Shown one piece after another: positions 51,460-64,000 of a stretch of DNA of 64,000 nucleotides (the first letter of the stretch is position 1; every line of letters begins with the position of its first letter). The position numbers and the translations under genes were made by a program. The stretch lies in the NCBI GenBank assembly GCA_026874595.1, contig CM049318.1, positions 42,884,456 through 42,948,455 on the forward strand, given 5' to 3'. The DNA comes from Sipunculus nudus (Eukaryota > Annelida > Sipuncula > Golfingiida > Sipunculidae). The notes beneath the pieces were generated by a model, which saw nothing but the letters and a program-made list of their open reading frames with translations, was not told the origin of the DNA and did not search any database.

Positions 51460-54400
51460 AACCTTGGAATATGCAGCAAAATATCCTTGAATTATTTCAC
51501 ACTTATCCCTTGTATGTAAAATAACACACACAGAGTGTGATAATTATCAGCATTTAATTTCCATTGTTTATGACTTGACAGATTTGGAATGTTTTAGCAT
51601 ATAATAAGCTATTACAAGTGCTTTAATAATAATATAAGTGCCTGATCTGCAAAACATTTAATTCTTTTTCATATATATCATCCAAAATGTAATCCAGATG
51701 ATACCACGCATGTTGTAACCCTGTAGAATTTTTCCTACAGATCATATAAAACAACACAGGAATTTAAGTATAAATCACCAAATGTCGAAAGGTCTGTTCA
51801 AAACATATACTGCCAGTCTATTAGTTAAACGTGATAAACAGGGAAGCTAGAACAATCTCGGCAGCTACTGAACTTCACCCTTTTGTCGATTAACGTTTAG
51901 CCCCTTTACAAAATGACTTGACCAAGTGCAGACCAGACGTGGGCCACTGACGTCTTCAAGGATCATTCAAGCACTAGAGAAAGAGTGGCATTTTTGCACA
52001 CAGCTGTAGGCCAGCCTACGTTAAAATACTTTATTAATGTGTCAGTCCAAATATAAATAAGAGGGGTGGTAGGTAGGCCTATTTCTTATTGCAAATATAT
52101 GGCATTTTAGGCTTCTCTAAAATAGATTATTTATAAGTGAATACACTCCATATTCATTCGGATCAAAGTTCTCAATCAATATCGCCGACATTAGTTTTTC
52201 TTGTCACCTGATTTATACCTAATTTATTTATCCATTTATTTATTTATTACAACATCTTCCAGGAAAAACTTTATCAATATAAAATTCTGTGGACAGAAGG
52301 GCCATGTGATAATCAGAGAAATTACATGTACAACAGAATACAATGTCCAATAGGTCCATCAAACTAAAATGACCTCATACAATCAGAAGAATACCAAGCG
52401 AAAACGCAGTAACGTAAGCACAGCTACAGCTACAAATGTATAGCAGAGTTACGCAGCGAAAAGTATGCAACAGACTTGCTAATTACATAAAACTAAGCTT
52501 GGTTAAAATCACAGATAAAGCACCATAGCGTAAAATTGAAGTGAAAATGTCAAAGTAAAAGTCCAGTTAAAAAGCGCACAAGTACGGTAATGATAAAAAA
52601 ATGAGTTGACTCACATATATAAGCATTATTTAACTAAACAAGTAGAAAATGCAGGGAAATTATTCTACATTGGGATCATAAGCAAGAAAATATGAGCGTG
52701 CTAGAGCCTTGTTTAGATATTCTACTGGAGACTTATTGAATAAATGGGAATACTATAATATTCCATAGGAATGCCATAGGAATATTAATCCTTTCCCGTA
52801 ATATCTTTTCCAAGTAATAGTAGCCACCGCTGGGGGTTCGCAGGAAAACAAAGAAACCAAGAAACCCCGAAATTTATACATATATTTGTATTTATTCATA
52901 CAAAGTATAAAGGCGCCCTTTTTACCAGTTCCGTTTTATGTGGGTAAAATTATTTCCACCAAAACAATATTTAAATGCCATATTAACCATTATAGTCCTG
53001 GGACCAATACCCAAACAGGCCCTAAATTTTGAGTTTGCTGCACCCCAGCCCCCCCCCCCCCCCCGCCCTAAATTTCTAGTTTGCTGATTTTGATGTGCTG
53101 AATCCGGTAAAATTATTTTCGAAACTCTATTTGAATTTCAATCTTCAAATTTAAGATTTATAAAGTTTAAAATTTAAAAAGGCATATGATTTTAAAACCT
53201 TATTCTTATTTGGGATTTAAAGAGGCAAAATAAGTCCTAATCATCAATTTGATGAGCCAAATGGAATTAAAATATTATTGTTGTCATTCAGCGTATTTCA
53301 AGCCTGAAATTTTACAATTTTTAGCAACTTAAAGTAATTAAGTAAGTGATTAAATGTTTTATAATAAAGGTATACAACGTCTTCTGCAGCCGAGTAAAAC
53401 TTTGATGTATACATTCCATATCAAAGGCATTGGGCAATTTGTTTGTGTTTTTGTTTATAAATACGACTGAAATGAATGTAAATTTTTACTTTTTCATTTG
53501 AATTTTAAAATGAATATAAATATAAACATTAATATAAATATCAAATGACATATAATTTTAAAGTCTAACTGTTGCTTTGGGTATAAACAGGCAAATTCAT
53601 CAATTTGAAAGAATAATTTTGTCACTTCAGTCTTAAGTCTCTTTTTATATTTAAAATTCATTATTTAAAGCTTATCTTACTGGTTTTAGTTTTAAAACCC
53701 TTTTAAATGAATTTCTAGTTAAATGTCTGGCTAAATTCACACTGTTACATCATTTTAATCTCCATACTTTTCTTGAAAAGTTATAAAATATCTTTATATT
53801 TAATGTATACTTTAGCATTTTGAATAAATTTTGTATTGGGTCCGACAGGACAGCAAAGCCTAAGTGTGATTATTTCGTTGATAAAAAAAATCTTATTTGT
53901 ATTTTTTTTCTACCGATAGACTTAAAATAACAAATTTCAAATTTCAAATTTAAAAATAAAAGTGCAGGTTGCGTTTAGGATAGAACCGCACTTTGGACAA
54001 ATTTCAGACCAGAGGCTTCTTGTGAAAAAAAAGCGGCATGTATTACCCAGGGCAGAGCAATGTTTATCTTTACGTTTAGCTTTAACCAATGACTCCTAAT
54101 TTTAAATTATCAAACGTTTTCTTGATTTTATAGTACTTGGTTAAAAAGTCTTAAGCAATGGTAGCCAGGTGACCTGATCATTAATGGACCTGCTTACTGA
54201 CCTTTATTAACATGCAATTACGATCATAAATTCCGCCCACATCAGAGTTGGACATTACAGACTGGACAGTCGGTATTAAGATCACCTTTTATGCAGGATG
54301 AAAGGTAAAGACTAATTGAAGAGGGAGATATCTAACGCATGTCTGTTTGTCTGTCTGTCTGTTTGCACTCTATCCGCAAGCTTGAGTCTTTTGGCAATTT

Positions 54401-55560
54401 TTTTCGAGGTTGGTTTCTTGTACGTACTGCAATTTTGGGCGCTTGCTTGTAGGTCTTTGTTATATTTGCTTCAAGGAGTTTGTTATATATAGGTCTGTTG
54501 TTCTAGTTTATAAGAGTTTTTGATCTTGTCGGCGGATGTAAACATCTTGATTCTCTCCGGATCATTCTTGCGTCATTTCCTAATTGTCTTAAGAACTGGT
54601 TCTTTGCGCTGTCCGTGAATTCTATATTCTAAAGTATTCTGAGCCTCCGGTCCTTGAATTCCTTGGTTTCCGGTGAGAATGGTGGGTTTCTACTGCTTCT
54701 GAATCCGTAAGTCTCTTGATGGTTACAATCCGTGTTGGGGTTGAGGTTGTGGAATACTCTCCAGTCTAAACTGTTCATAATTTTTTCGGACTTTTCTATC
54801 AGGTGTTTCATTTTGACACTTTTCAAAAATAATTATAATAATAATATTATTATCATTACCATCACCATCATTATTATTATAAGTTATAATAATACTATTA
54901 ACAATAACAAAAACATAGTATTAATAATAAAATAGCAATATTAACAACAGCAAGACAGCGGAATGTATGCAATCAACAGATACAGAGTCTTATAATATTA
55001 GAAACCCATTAGTCTACCTAGGCCTTGTTAATTCACAATCAACTGAGCCAGTAAAACTTTGTTATATCACAAACGTAAGGATGACAATTTCACAAGAGTC
55101 CCTGTGATGTAACAAATATATAACGGGCCATAGAATCTGAAAGTATTCGTTCAAATTAGCAATTCAGTCATCATGATCTGCACCAAACAAACATCCAAGA
55201 ACGCTTGTTTGGGAACTGTGACAATGTTTTAAAGTCTCAATATATTTATTTAAGTTGTATTTCACAATTATTGAATAGTAATCTCCCCCGATTCCTTTCG
55301 GATTTCTTTTTACTTATGATATATTGAAAAAAGCTTAGAATTATTATTTCCTTACAGGGGTTATGGGGACCGTTGCGGCATAGCTGCTCAAATAACAGCA
55401 GCTTAGCTCATTCAAAAAGGAACTCATATTGGAACAGCCTACCATTCGCGTCACATGAACTGAACGTGACCTCTTGCTAAATCCCTGTGACTTTTTCAAA
55501 CAAAACCTCAAAAAACCTATCAATAACATGGCGAAAGAGCTTAGAAATATCAGAGGGGTT
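51460..55560. other. Long AT-rich stretch without recognisable genes
   Basis: Poly-C near 53050, (ATT)n-like sequence at 54835-54880 and CTGTCTGT repeats at 54341-54362. A minus frame at 54629-54826 shows no motif. No splice-flanked coding segment was recognised, but short exons of a large gene could be missed by eye. Confidence 0.5.
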
Positions 55561-56600
55561 TAACCCCTTGTCCCCAGCTAGTCAACAACATTTATAAAAG
55601 AAGCTCTCCCTTTGGCGATAGCTGCTTGTATTCTTTTATAGCTTGTATATGACCGGAAAAAGAATGATGCCTCTAAAATATCCTGTCTCATTGGCCTTTT
55701 AATCTTTTGTTACGGAATCATGATAACCGAGCCAAGCTTAAAATTTGATGGAATATACTAAAGGCGGCTCATCAGTGTAATAAGAGAACACAATCGTGTC
55801 CACAGAATATGCCCACCATACAATATATGTTCACAACATATGCTATTTGCGCCTGACGCTTTCCTGGGTTTCAGTGTTTTAACTGCTTCAATTATTTCCG
55901 TGACAGAAAATGGAGAATCTAAAATAGGATAACAATGATTCCTGCTTTACTTAACAAAAGAATCAACCATATTTGTTTCATACGTTCAATGTGCCTGATC
56001 AAAATTAACCCAAGAATGCGGAGTATACAACTCAGACAAGTGACTAGCCCAGCCCAGGGGCGGATTTTCCCTTTTTTTCGACTTAACCAATTCATTTAAG
56101 AGATTTATTTCATATCTGGAGCGCTACTCTCTCACGTTGAGTCGGAAAACCCATTTTGCGTTTTTATCATTCATGTACAGCATATTTTCTGCATTGCTTG
56201 GTTTTCCGGCATGAACCCGTCTCATCCTGTGTCGCCTTATATTAACATGGAGCGGTTTAAAACCTTCCTTCCAAAATGGTTTTAGATAAGATTTCCTTAG
56301 ACCAACTAGAATTGTTTTATAACTAACACCGTGTAAAACTGAAATCAGTTTCAGATAGAATTCATTCACTACGTTAGGGTCATCACAGGTTTCGAAGTCA
56401 GGACAACTCGCTAGCTTGTACCTCGTCAGTGTACGCTGCTCTAATCTGCTTAGCTGTATAAGCTTGTGCCACAAAAGACGCCCCTGCCTTTGATTGTTTC
56501 GGTAATAATTAAACCTGACAAGTTTAACCTTGCAACCACCGGGAGATGTTCGGACACATTAAGATCTTCCCATTTCAGCTCCATGCATGAAGATACCTTC
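55560..56600 (-). pseudogene. Decayed non-LTR retrotransposon ORF2 (endonuclease end to RT start)
   Basis: Reading the minus strand, LKWEDLNVSEHLPVVARL near 56585-56530 resembles the SDHLPV motif that ends the apurinic-type endonuclease. The open stretch 56474-56124 has KPFWKEGFKPLH, VHAGKPSN and KNAKWVFRLN, like the linker between endonuclease and reverse transcriptase. FSVTEIIEAVKTLKPRKASG near 55910-55850 matches the start of the reverse transcriptase (V..AI..LK..KA.G), followed by LGSVIMIP. Stops and frameshifts follow, so it is dead. It is a different copy from the fragment at 47 kb. Confidence 0.75.
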
Positions 56601-58780
56601 TGATTAGCTGTTCACATTTTTTAATCTGTCATATCAATGCGCATATTTTATTGTGTTGGGACCCGTGATTCAATAACAAATTTTAATAAGCTTATTTTTT
56701 TATATGAATATTGATATATTGCTATTTGAAATTTCGAAAATTAAAAAGTTAACATTAATATCTCATGAAAAAGACCAAATGTCACGTTTATAATTAAATT
56801 TGACTCTATGATTGTCCATGAAAAGTCGATTTTTTTTCTACGAAATTTTTTGCAGTTAAGGCGGGGCTTAAATCCAAATTTAATGGCATTTTGGGTTTCC
56901 TTTCACAAACACTTAATAAAAAAACACACACACAAGATTGTGAGCTGATTTGATTGTACGGATGTTATTTTATCTATAATAAAGTACTATTTGTATTTAT
57001 ATCAAGAGTTCTTATAAAAAAAGGGAATGCTCTTGCGCGACACGCAAGAATGTGACCAATGGGCCACCATAGGTTTGTATACATTTACACTGCCACGTCA
57101 CTGATATCACGCCACATTTTAGTTTCCCGGATTTAACAATATTTCATAACCAACAGACAATCATATTCTTTATCACCGTTAAATTTGAAATTGATGTTGT
57201 CAATGTATGTTCTATATTTGCTACATTGTCTTGATTATTGTTATTTTCAATTCCCTGGCGAAATGGCTCTACTTCGGCGTGAAAGCGTGTCGGGGGAATG
57301 AACGAGTGCACGAGATCTAACCTGGAACTTCATTGACCGATCTCATGTGTGAAGAATGCAATAGTTTCTGTTCTTTGTTCAGTTGTGTTTACTTGTGTTT
57401 ACTCCATTTTTAGTGGTCGCATAAAAGAGGTTCAGGCCCTATTTGTGCCCGCTGTTTATATACAGAGGTTTAAAGAGGTTTAAATACAAGAAATAAAGAG
57501 CAAAAACAATCGATACCAGGTAAATTTATTTTTTAAACAATTAAAAAAAATTAAAATTTGTGGACCAGTGTTCTACTTCCCCCTTCATTTGTCAGTTTCT
57601 GGGTGATAAAGTAAAAGCAGAATGTTAAATAATTACGTTATAACCACCCCCCACCCCCTCCCGCCCCTCCTACCCCGGAAGCATTGTTTGATTTATCTTA
57701 TGAAACTTTAATAAAAAAATTAATTTATGTGGAATGTAAGGGTAATACACAAATATATTTCCATTGTGTTTTGCAGGTTATTGTGTCACCATCAGATCTT
57801 TTTCATTTAAACGGCTGTTTTTGTCTTGGCCGAGAACTACAGTCATTCATTGATACTAGGGAGGGAGTGGCTTTGTTCTGGAGCTGACCTGTGATACTGG
57901 TCGGTGAACCATGACACTTAATACACATGATCACAGGAAAGATTCATGTATGTACGCTCAGACTACCAATCTAATTTCCAGAAAGTTGTTTGTTTGTGAA
58001 GATAGCTAATTGCAATAAACGTTTAATTAAAGATTATCTTATTATCAAAAGCTACGTAGTCGTGACGAGTATAAATTTTGTTACGGAGATTAAAAATAAA
58101 TCAAATTCTGTAACACTAGGCAGCGTGAAATGTGTAGGGGAATGAATAAAGACGTCAGTGGGTTTTTTGTTAACAAATAATTATAATTTATTCTTAAAAC
58201 AATCCTAACATTACAATACACTAAATCAATACAATAACACAGTATAACAAATAAAATGTACAGTAGAGTGTCCAGAGTGTCCGGATCCTAGGCTTTGATA
58301 TCTGGATACCACCACTGTCACAGCTCTACAAGAATCATTTAAAAGCAATATTCCAGATGAACAGTTCATGCAAATCTTCTCAGAGAATTGTTCGATTAAA
58401 TCCCAAAATCAATCTGTTGAGATCCAAAAGTGAAGTTTTGGTAATAATCCTAAAGGCAAACTGAAGACTTTATAAAATCTGTAAACAAGTCCGAAGAATA
58501 TCTACAAGATCTGCAATTATCGGAAAGGTCCCAAAACTAACTCACACTCTTCCGTGTCCCTCGCTGTCCCTCGGCTCTAAACACAGCTCCTATTTATAAC
58601 TTTTTCACCCAAAGCCTAGAAACTCTTAATTCACGAACATCCCAAGGAACAATACACACGTCCTATGCATAAACAGACCTAAACATTCCAGACTAGCACG
58701 AGCGCTGTGTCTTTACACGCCAGGGTTCAACCAGTACTTATTACGGGAGGGGCGCTTATTACGTTGTTTACGGTATACAT
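56601..58780. other. Non-coding stretch
   Basis: AT-rich DNA with poly-C at about 57648-57677. The part 58130-58780 is more even in composition and resembles the end of some mobile element, but no borders were found. Confidence 0.45.
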
Positions 58781-58789
58781 TAATAACAC

Positions 58790-59696
58790 ATTACAGCTAA
58801 TGATGCCACTATGTGAGGGAGTGTAATAACAAATTACCACTAATAATGCCACTATGTGAAGTAGAGTAATAACAAATTACCGTTAATAACGCCACTATGT
58901 GAAGTATAGAGTAATAACTAATTACCATTAATAATGCCACTATGTGAAGTAGAGTAATAACAAATTACCATTAATAATGCCACTATGTGAAGTAGAGTAA
59001 TAACAAATTACCATTAATAATGCCACTATGTGAAATATAGAGTAATAACAAATTACCATTAATAATGCCACTATGTGAAGTAGAGTAATAACAAATTACC
59101 ATTAATAATGCCACTATGTGAAGTAGAGTAATAACAAATTACCATTAACAATGCCACTATGTGAAGTAGAGTAATAACAAATTACCATTAATAATGCCAC
59201 TATGTGAAGTAGAGTAATAACAAATTACCATTAATAATGCCACTATGTGAAGTAGAGTAATAACAAATTACCATTAATAATGCCACTATGTGAAGTAGAG
59301 TAATAACAAATTACCGTTAATAATGCCACTATGTGAAGTAGAGTAATAACAAATTACCATTAATAATGCCACTATGTGAAGTAGAGTAATAACAAATTAC
59401 CATTAATAATGCCACTATGTGAAGTAGAGTAATAACAAATTACCATTAATAACGCCACTATGTGAAGTAGAGTAATAACAAATTACCATTAATAATGCCA
59501 CTATGTGAAGTAGAGTAATAACAAATTACCGTTAATAATGCCACTATGTGAAGTAGAGTAATAACAAATTACCGTTAATAATGCCACTATGTGAAGTAGA
59601 GTAATAACAAATTACCATTAATAATGCCACTATGTGAAGTATAGAGTAATAACAAATTACCATTAATAATGCCACTATGTGAAGTATAGAGTAATG
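58790..59696. repeat. 43-bp minisatellite, about 21 copies
   Basis: The unit contains AATGCCACTATGTGAAGTAG and AGTAATAACAAATTACCATT. Spacing is 43 bp, with a few 45-bp units carrying an extra TA (GAAGTATAGAG). Variants include CCGTTAATAA and AACGCC. Confidence 0.95.
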
Positions 59697-60163
59697 ACTT
59701 GGTGTGGGGATGGATATGGTGTTTTATAAAAATTAGTTTATCTGGAAAAAATAAATGTTAATTTGATCGCAGCTCTTCCTTTACGTAAGCTCAAATTACA
59801 CTAAATATTTTCAACTTGAAGGAATAAATCAAATGTTGCAGCCTTTTTTTTATATTTCTGAAATCAGTAAAGATCAAATGGTGAAACAACTAACATATTA
59901 TGCAGTTTTATGGTATTCTTAGAAATGAAGAAATGACATTACCCCCCTTTATTTCAAAATGGTTTTATTTACCTTCAAATATAGAAATTGGGTTAAAAAT
60001 CTGTGAAAAATCATTATTTCTATCATGTATTTTTTTTCAAAAAAAAAAAAAACTGACCGTCATGTTCAATTTTGTTTGGACGTAATTTTTTTATTATGTC
60101 AGTAGAGAAGGGTTTTGAGCTGCGCTATTTTGATGAGTTGTTTTCTTTCCTTTCAATTTTATT
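59697..60163. other. AT-rich non-coding stretch
   Basis: No feature recognised. A poly-A run lies at 60040-60051. Confidence 0.5.
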
Positions 60164-63056
60164 AGCTCAGCTGACTGAAAGTCATCTGAGCTATAGCGAT
60201 CACTCTTTGTCCGTCGTCCGTCTGTCCGTCTGTCCGTCCGTTAACCAGGCACAAATCGTAACCGCTGAACCTAGAACCTTGTAACTTGGGATTCTGAGAG
60301 GTCCATGAAAAATCTCCTTGGAAACCAGAAATTAGGTCTCTGTTACCCATATCCTTCGAGCTATGGGGGGCTCCCAATAACCCCCCAGAATAATGGAAAA
60401 TTTGATAAAAACAAACTGCAACATCTCATTAACTACTTGACTGATGGTCATGATTTTTGGCATACATATTGATCATGAGATGTTCCATCAGTACCTGCAG
60501 ACTGGTGGTGCCACCTGTATTTTTTCAAATTTTCACAATTTTTTTTCTCTATTTTCGAGACCTTTCAGGATGTAGTTATCTGTCAACAGGATACAAATCG
60601 TAAGGACTGGACCTAGAATCTTCATTGTTGACACACAGGGAGACCCATGATAAGTCTCCATGGACACCTGAAATTAGGTCTCTGTTACCCATATCCTTTG
60701 AGCTATGGCACTCCAAAGTACAGCTCAGAATAATGGAAAATTTGATACAAAAGCTGAAGTATCTGAACAACTAATGCAGAGATCACCATCATTGTTTTCA
60801 TGGATATTGATCATGGAGTGTTTCATCAGTTTCTGCAGACTGGTGGCACCACCTGTATTTGTTCGGGTTTTTTTACGAATTTTTTCTCTATTTTTGAGAC
60901 CTTTAAAGTTATGAACATCTGTTAACAGGGCACAAATCATTAAAACTGGACCTAGAATTTTCATTCTTGACACACAGGGAGACCCATGAAAAGTCTCCAT
61001 GGAAACCTGAAATTAGGTCTCTGTTACCCATATTCTTTAAGCTGTATGGCTCCAAATTACCCCCCAGAATAATGGAAAATTTGATACAAAAACTGCAGTA
61101 TCTCAATAACTACAACACTGATGGTCATGATTTTCGGCATACATATTGATCATGACCTGTTCCATCAGTTTCTGCAGACTGGGTGCGCCACCTCTATTTT
61201 TTTCAAATTTTTACGATTTTTTTTCTCCTTTTTTGATACCTTTAAAGATGTGGTTATCTGTCAACAGGGTACAAATCGCAACAACTGGACCTAGAATCTT
61301 CATTCTTGTCATGCAAGAAGGCCCATGAAAAGTGCCTGTGGAAACTTAAAATTAGGTCTCTGTTACCCATATCCTTCAAGCTATAGGACTCCGAAGTATC
61401 CCTCAGAATAATGGACAATTTGATACAAAAGCTGAAGTATCTGAACAACTAATGGGGAGATCACCATGATTCTTTGCATGGATATTGATGTTTGTAAGTG
61501 TTTTTATTAGTTTCTGCAGACTGGTCGAGCCACCTGTATTTTTGTACCCGCAAAAACGAAGTTTTGTGGATACTATGTTTTTGACCGGGTTCCTCCGCCG
61601 TTGCCGCGTTCGTTTCCAGAGAGCTCCTCTGGGTCTTGATTTTATCAGCTTTCCAAGCTCATATCTCGGGAACCGTTTGACTGATCAGGAAATAAAATTT
61701 ATACTAATGTAGCCCTTGGATAGCTCTATAACATACACAAAAAATGGTGGCGCCACCTGTAACCATGTTTGCACAGTGTCCATCTGTTCATCTGCCTTTG
61801 ATTAAAATCACTCATATCTCTGCAGTGAATTGACTAATTCACCTGAAATTCGGCATGCGTATACATCCTGGATAGCTTTCTTGATTTTATGACAGGTGGC
61901 GCCACCTACATTCTCATTCACGCTGATGACATCCAAGCTCATATCTCGGGAACCGTTTGACCGATCGGGCCAAAATTTTGCATCTGTATAGATCTAACAT
62001 AGCTCTTTATCATACATAAAACTGGTGGCACCACCTGCAACCATTTTTGCACAGCGTCTGTCTGTTTGTCTGCCGTGCAATAAAGTCACTCATATCTCGG
62101 CAGTGGTTTGACATATCTGCCTAAAATTTTGCAGTTTTATACATCCTGGATAGCTTTCTTGATTTAATGACAGGTGGCGCCACCTTTATTCTAGTTTATG
62201 CTGCAGACATCCAAGCTCATATCTCGGGAACCGTTTGAACGATTGAGCCAAAATTTTGCATGTGTATAGATCTCACACAGGTCTTTATCATACACAATAC
62301 TGGAGGGGCCACCTGCAACCATTTTTGCACATTTTGCACAGCGTCTGTCTGTTGGTCTGCCGTGGCCTAAAATCACTCATTTCTCTGTAGTGGTTTGACA
62401 TAACTGCCTTAAATTTTGCAGGTTTATACATCCTGGATAGCTTTCTTGATTTTATGACAGGTGGCGCTACCTACATTCTAGTTAACGCTGCACACATCCA
62501 AGCTAATATCTCAGGAACCATTTGACCAATTGGGCCAAAATTGTGCTTGTGTTTAGATCTCACATAGGTCTTTATCATACACAAAACTGCAACCATTTTT
62601 GCACAGCGTCTGTCTGTTTGTCTGCCGTGGGCTAAAATCACTCATATCCATGTAGTGGTTTGACTTTTCTGCCTAAAATTTTGCATATGTATACAACTTG
62701 GACAGCTTTTTGGATTTGTGGTAGGTTGCACAACCTACATACACATTTAGGCTGCAGACATCCATGCTAATATGCAACATACCTCACTCTGTTTCCCCTT
62801 GCCACTCAATCCATGCCTCACTTCACTCTGATTTTGGCAGATACACGTAGTCACTTGTCGGCTACCCGTATTCTAGTTTTTAAAGTTTACACATTTTTTC
62901 TCTATTTTTCAGATATATAAATACAGACTAAATCTTGGCCTGTTGGTTAATCTGTTTGATGCTTCAGTTGAATGGGTATCAACCATTATGATGATAAAAT
63001 TTCCGTTTGTGAATCTCTTCCCAGTCAGCTGAGCGTCATGACCCATGGGTCACTTG
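60164..63056 (+). mobile_element. Helitron-like element, outer, interrupted by a nested copy
   Basis: The 5' end is a strong hairpin, AGCTCAGCTGACT-GAA-AGTCATCTGAGCT (60164-60192, one mismatch). Its AGCTCAGCTGACTG is repeated inverted as CAGTCAGCTGAGC at 63022-63034. The 3' hairpin is the palindrome TGACCCATGGGTCA (63039-63052), followed by CTTG and T residues. Interior modules of about 290 bp carry AAATTAGGTCTCTGTTACCC (near 60330, 60671, 61011 and 61350) and CTGCAGACTGGTGGTGCC. The module at 61543 is split by a second element. Subtracting it leaves about 1.56 kb. Confidence 0.75.
61544..62876 (+). mobile_element. Helitron-like element, nested, 1333 bp
   Basis: It begins GTACCCGCAAAAACGAAG (61544) and ends with a hairpin and CTAG (62873-62876), like 49213-50110. 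The outer sequence CCACCTGTATTTTT resumes as TTTTAAAGTTTACAC, so insertion fell within a T run with no other duplication. Four tandem modules of about 280 bp start at ATATCTCGGGAACC (61661, 61941, 62219 and, as ATATCTCAGG, 62506). The copy at 49 kb has fewer modules. Confidence 0.75.
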
Positions 63057-64000
63057 TTTCTTCAGCCATCCATATACATTTATATCGTATCTTTGGAAGC
63101 TCAACTTTTTGTTTGTCAGTCAAATGTTCAAAACTACTGTTGAAAATTACAAAATTAAAGCACGTTAGGGGAAATGAGAGTTTTGCTGATTTGTAGTTTT
63201 TGCCCCATGTAGTATAATGTACCGTCTTCACATCCCAAGATCCATTTATCTGAAATATTTGATCACCCTGATTGAACTTTATTTAGTCATATATTTTAAT
63301 CATGACATTGAATCATACGAAAGTAATACAGACTTGAATTTGCAAAACAACCTCATGTTTACCAACAAACAGAACTAAAGGCGACTTAAATTATTATTTA
63401 TATAATGTAGCACCTTCAAAACACTGAACGTTAATCCATTTTTGACACATATTTAATTTTTTTGAGATTCTAGATGGTACAATCAAAGATGGGGGGGGGG
63501 GCTTGTCAAAATGCTTTTGTACAAGCTATAACTTCATCCAAGGTTTGACTTTTAATCAAGGTAATTCGGTATCCAAGCTAGCCAAAGGTAATATTGAAGA
63601 GTGAAACTGTGATATAGGTGTTGCATATAGGAATCTATCGAATACTGACATGCTGAGCGCAAGACACAAAAGCAGCTGAGAATATAGGGTATGAAATAAT
63701 TGTTAACTGTTCGAGCGTTTTTAAAACATTTTAAAACAAAGTAGAAAGTGATTAAAAAGGAAATAATGAAGAAATAGATTTAAAACGAAACAGTCAGTAA
63801 TGACAAAACGTGTGGGCTTTCAGTGATCGTAATCCTTTCAGGTTTTCTCATGCATTACTTCCCACACACGATGCATCTCCGTATCGCATTCTCTATGCTT
63901 CAAAGCTTTATATGCACTAAATGGCCCGGAACAGCCTCTGCATGCAGAGTTTTTTTTCTATAAGCTTGATACGTCCATCAGCTACTTTATCAGTGACAAT
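63057..64000. other. AT-rich non-coding stretch to the window end
   Basis: Poly-G at 63490-63501. A 68-codon minus frame overlaps a plus frame near 63025-63231 and spans the element border. No gene recognised. Confidence 0.5.

Overview
The window looks like a gene-poor, AT-rich, repeat-dominated stretch of an animal nuclear genome. The best guess is a marine bivalve or other mollusc. This rests on the kinds of repeats present: Helitron-like elements with central tandem modules, tRNA-derived SINE and non-LTR fossils, many microsatellites and poly-C tracts. It is an inference; no host gene was recognised that could fix the species. The only long intact reading frames belong to one retrotransposon.

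Layout. 1-8417 is a near-perfect 45-bp satellite (about 187 copies). 8418-11201 is a related, more diverged 33-bp satellite with higher-order structure. 11261-23698 is a 12.4-kb Ty3/gypsy-type LTR retrotransposon on the minus strand: 3' LTR at the left, pol, gag, leader, 5' LTR at the right. 23699-26120 is the same 33-bp satellite, tied to a transposon-like segment in about three 900-bp super-repeats. 26200-35000 is non-coding DNA with tandem arrays (76-bp class at 27.4-29.1 kb, 42-bp class near 30 kb, about 54-bp class near 31.7 kb) and microsatellites. 35.4-43.25 kb has scattered exon-like segments on the plus strand and a 2-kb Helitron-like element. 43.4-48.3 kb holds MITE-like repeats, a SINE, a decayed non-LTR reverse transcriptase and long AT runs. 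49.2-50.1 kb is a second Helitron-like element. 55.6-56.6 kb is a second, decayed non-LTR ORF2. 58.8-59.7 kb is a 43-bp minisatellite. 60.16-63.06 kb is a Helitron-like element with another one nested inside it.

How the parts work together. The retrotransposon appears complete and young. Its two LTRs are almost identical, and gag and pol are open. Gag ends in a textbook -1 frameshift cassette (slippery heptamer, 7-nt spacer, 10-bp stem-loop) leading into pol in the -1 frame. Each LTR carries the same 2.5-kb internal segment bracketed by an 80-bp direct duplication. A tRNA-Lys-type primer-binding sequence lies next to the 5' LTR but in the opposite orientation to gag-pol. The four Helitron-like elements share one architecture (terminal hairpin, asymmetric inverted repeat, 3' hairpin followed by CTAG or CTTG, insertion between T residues), which explains most of the dispersed tandem modules in the right half.
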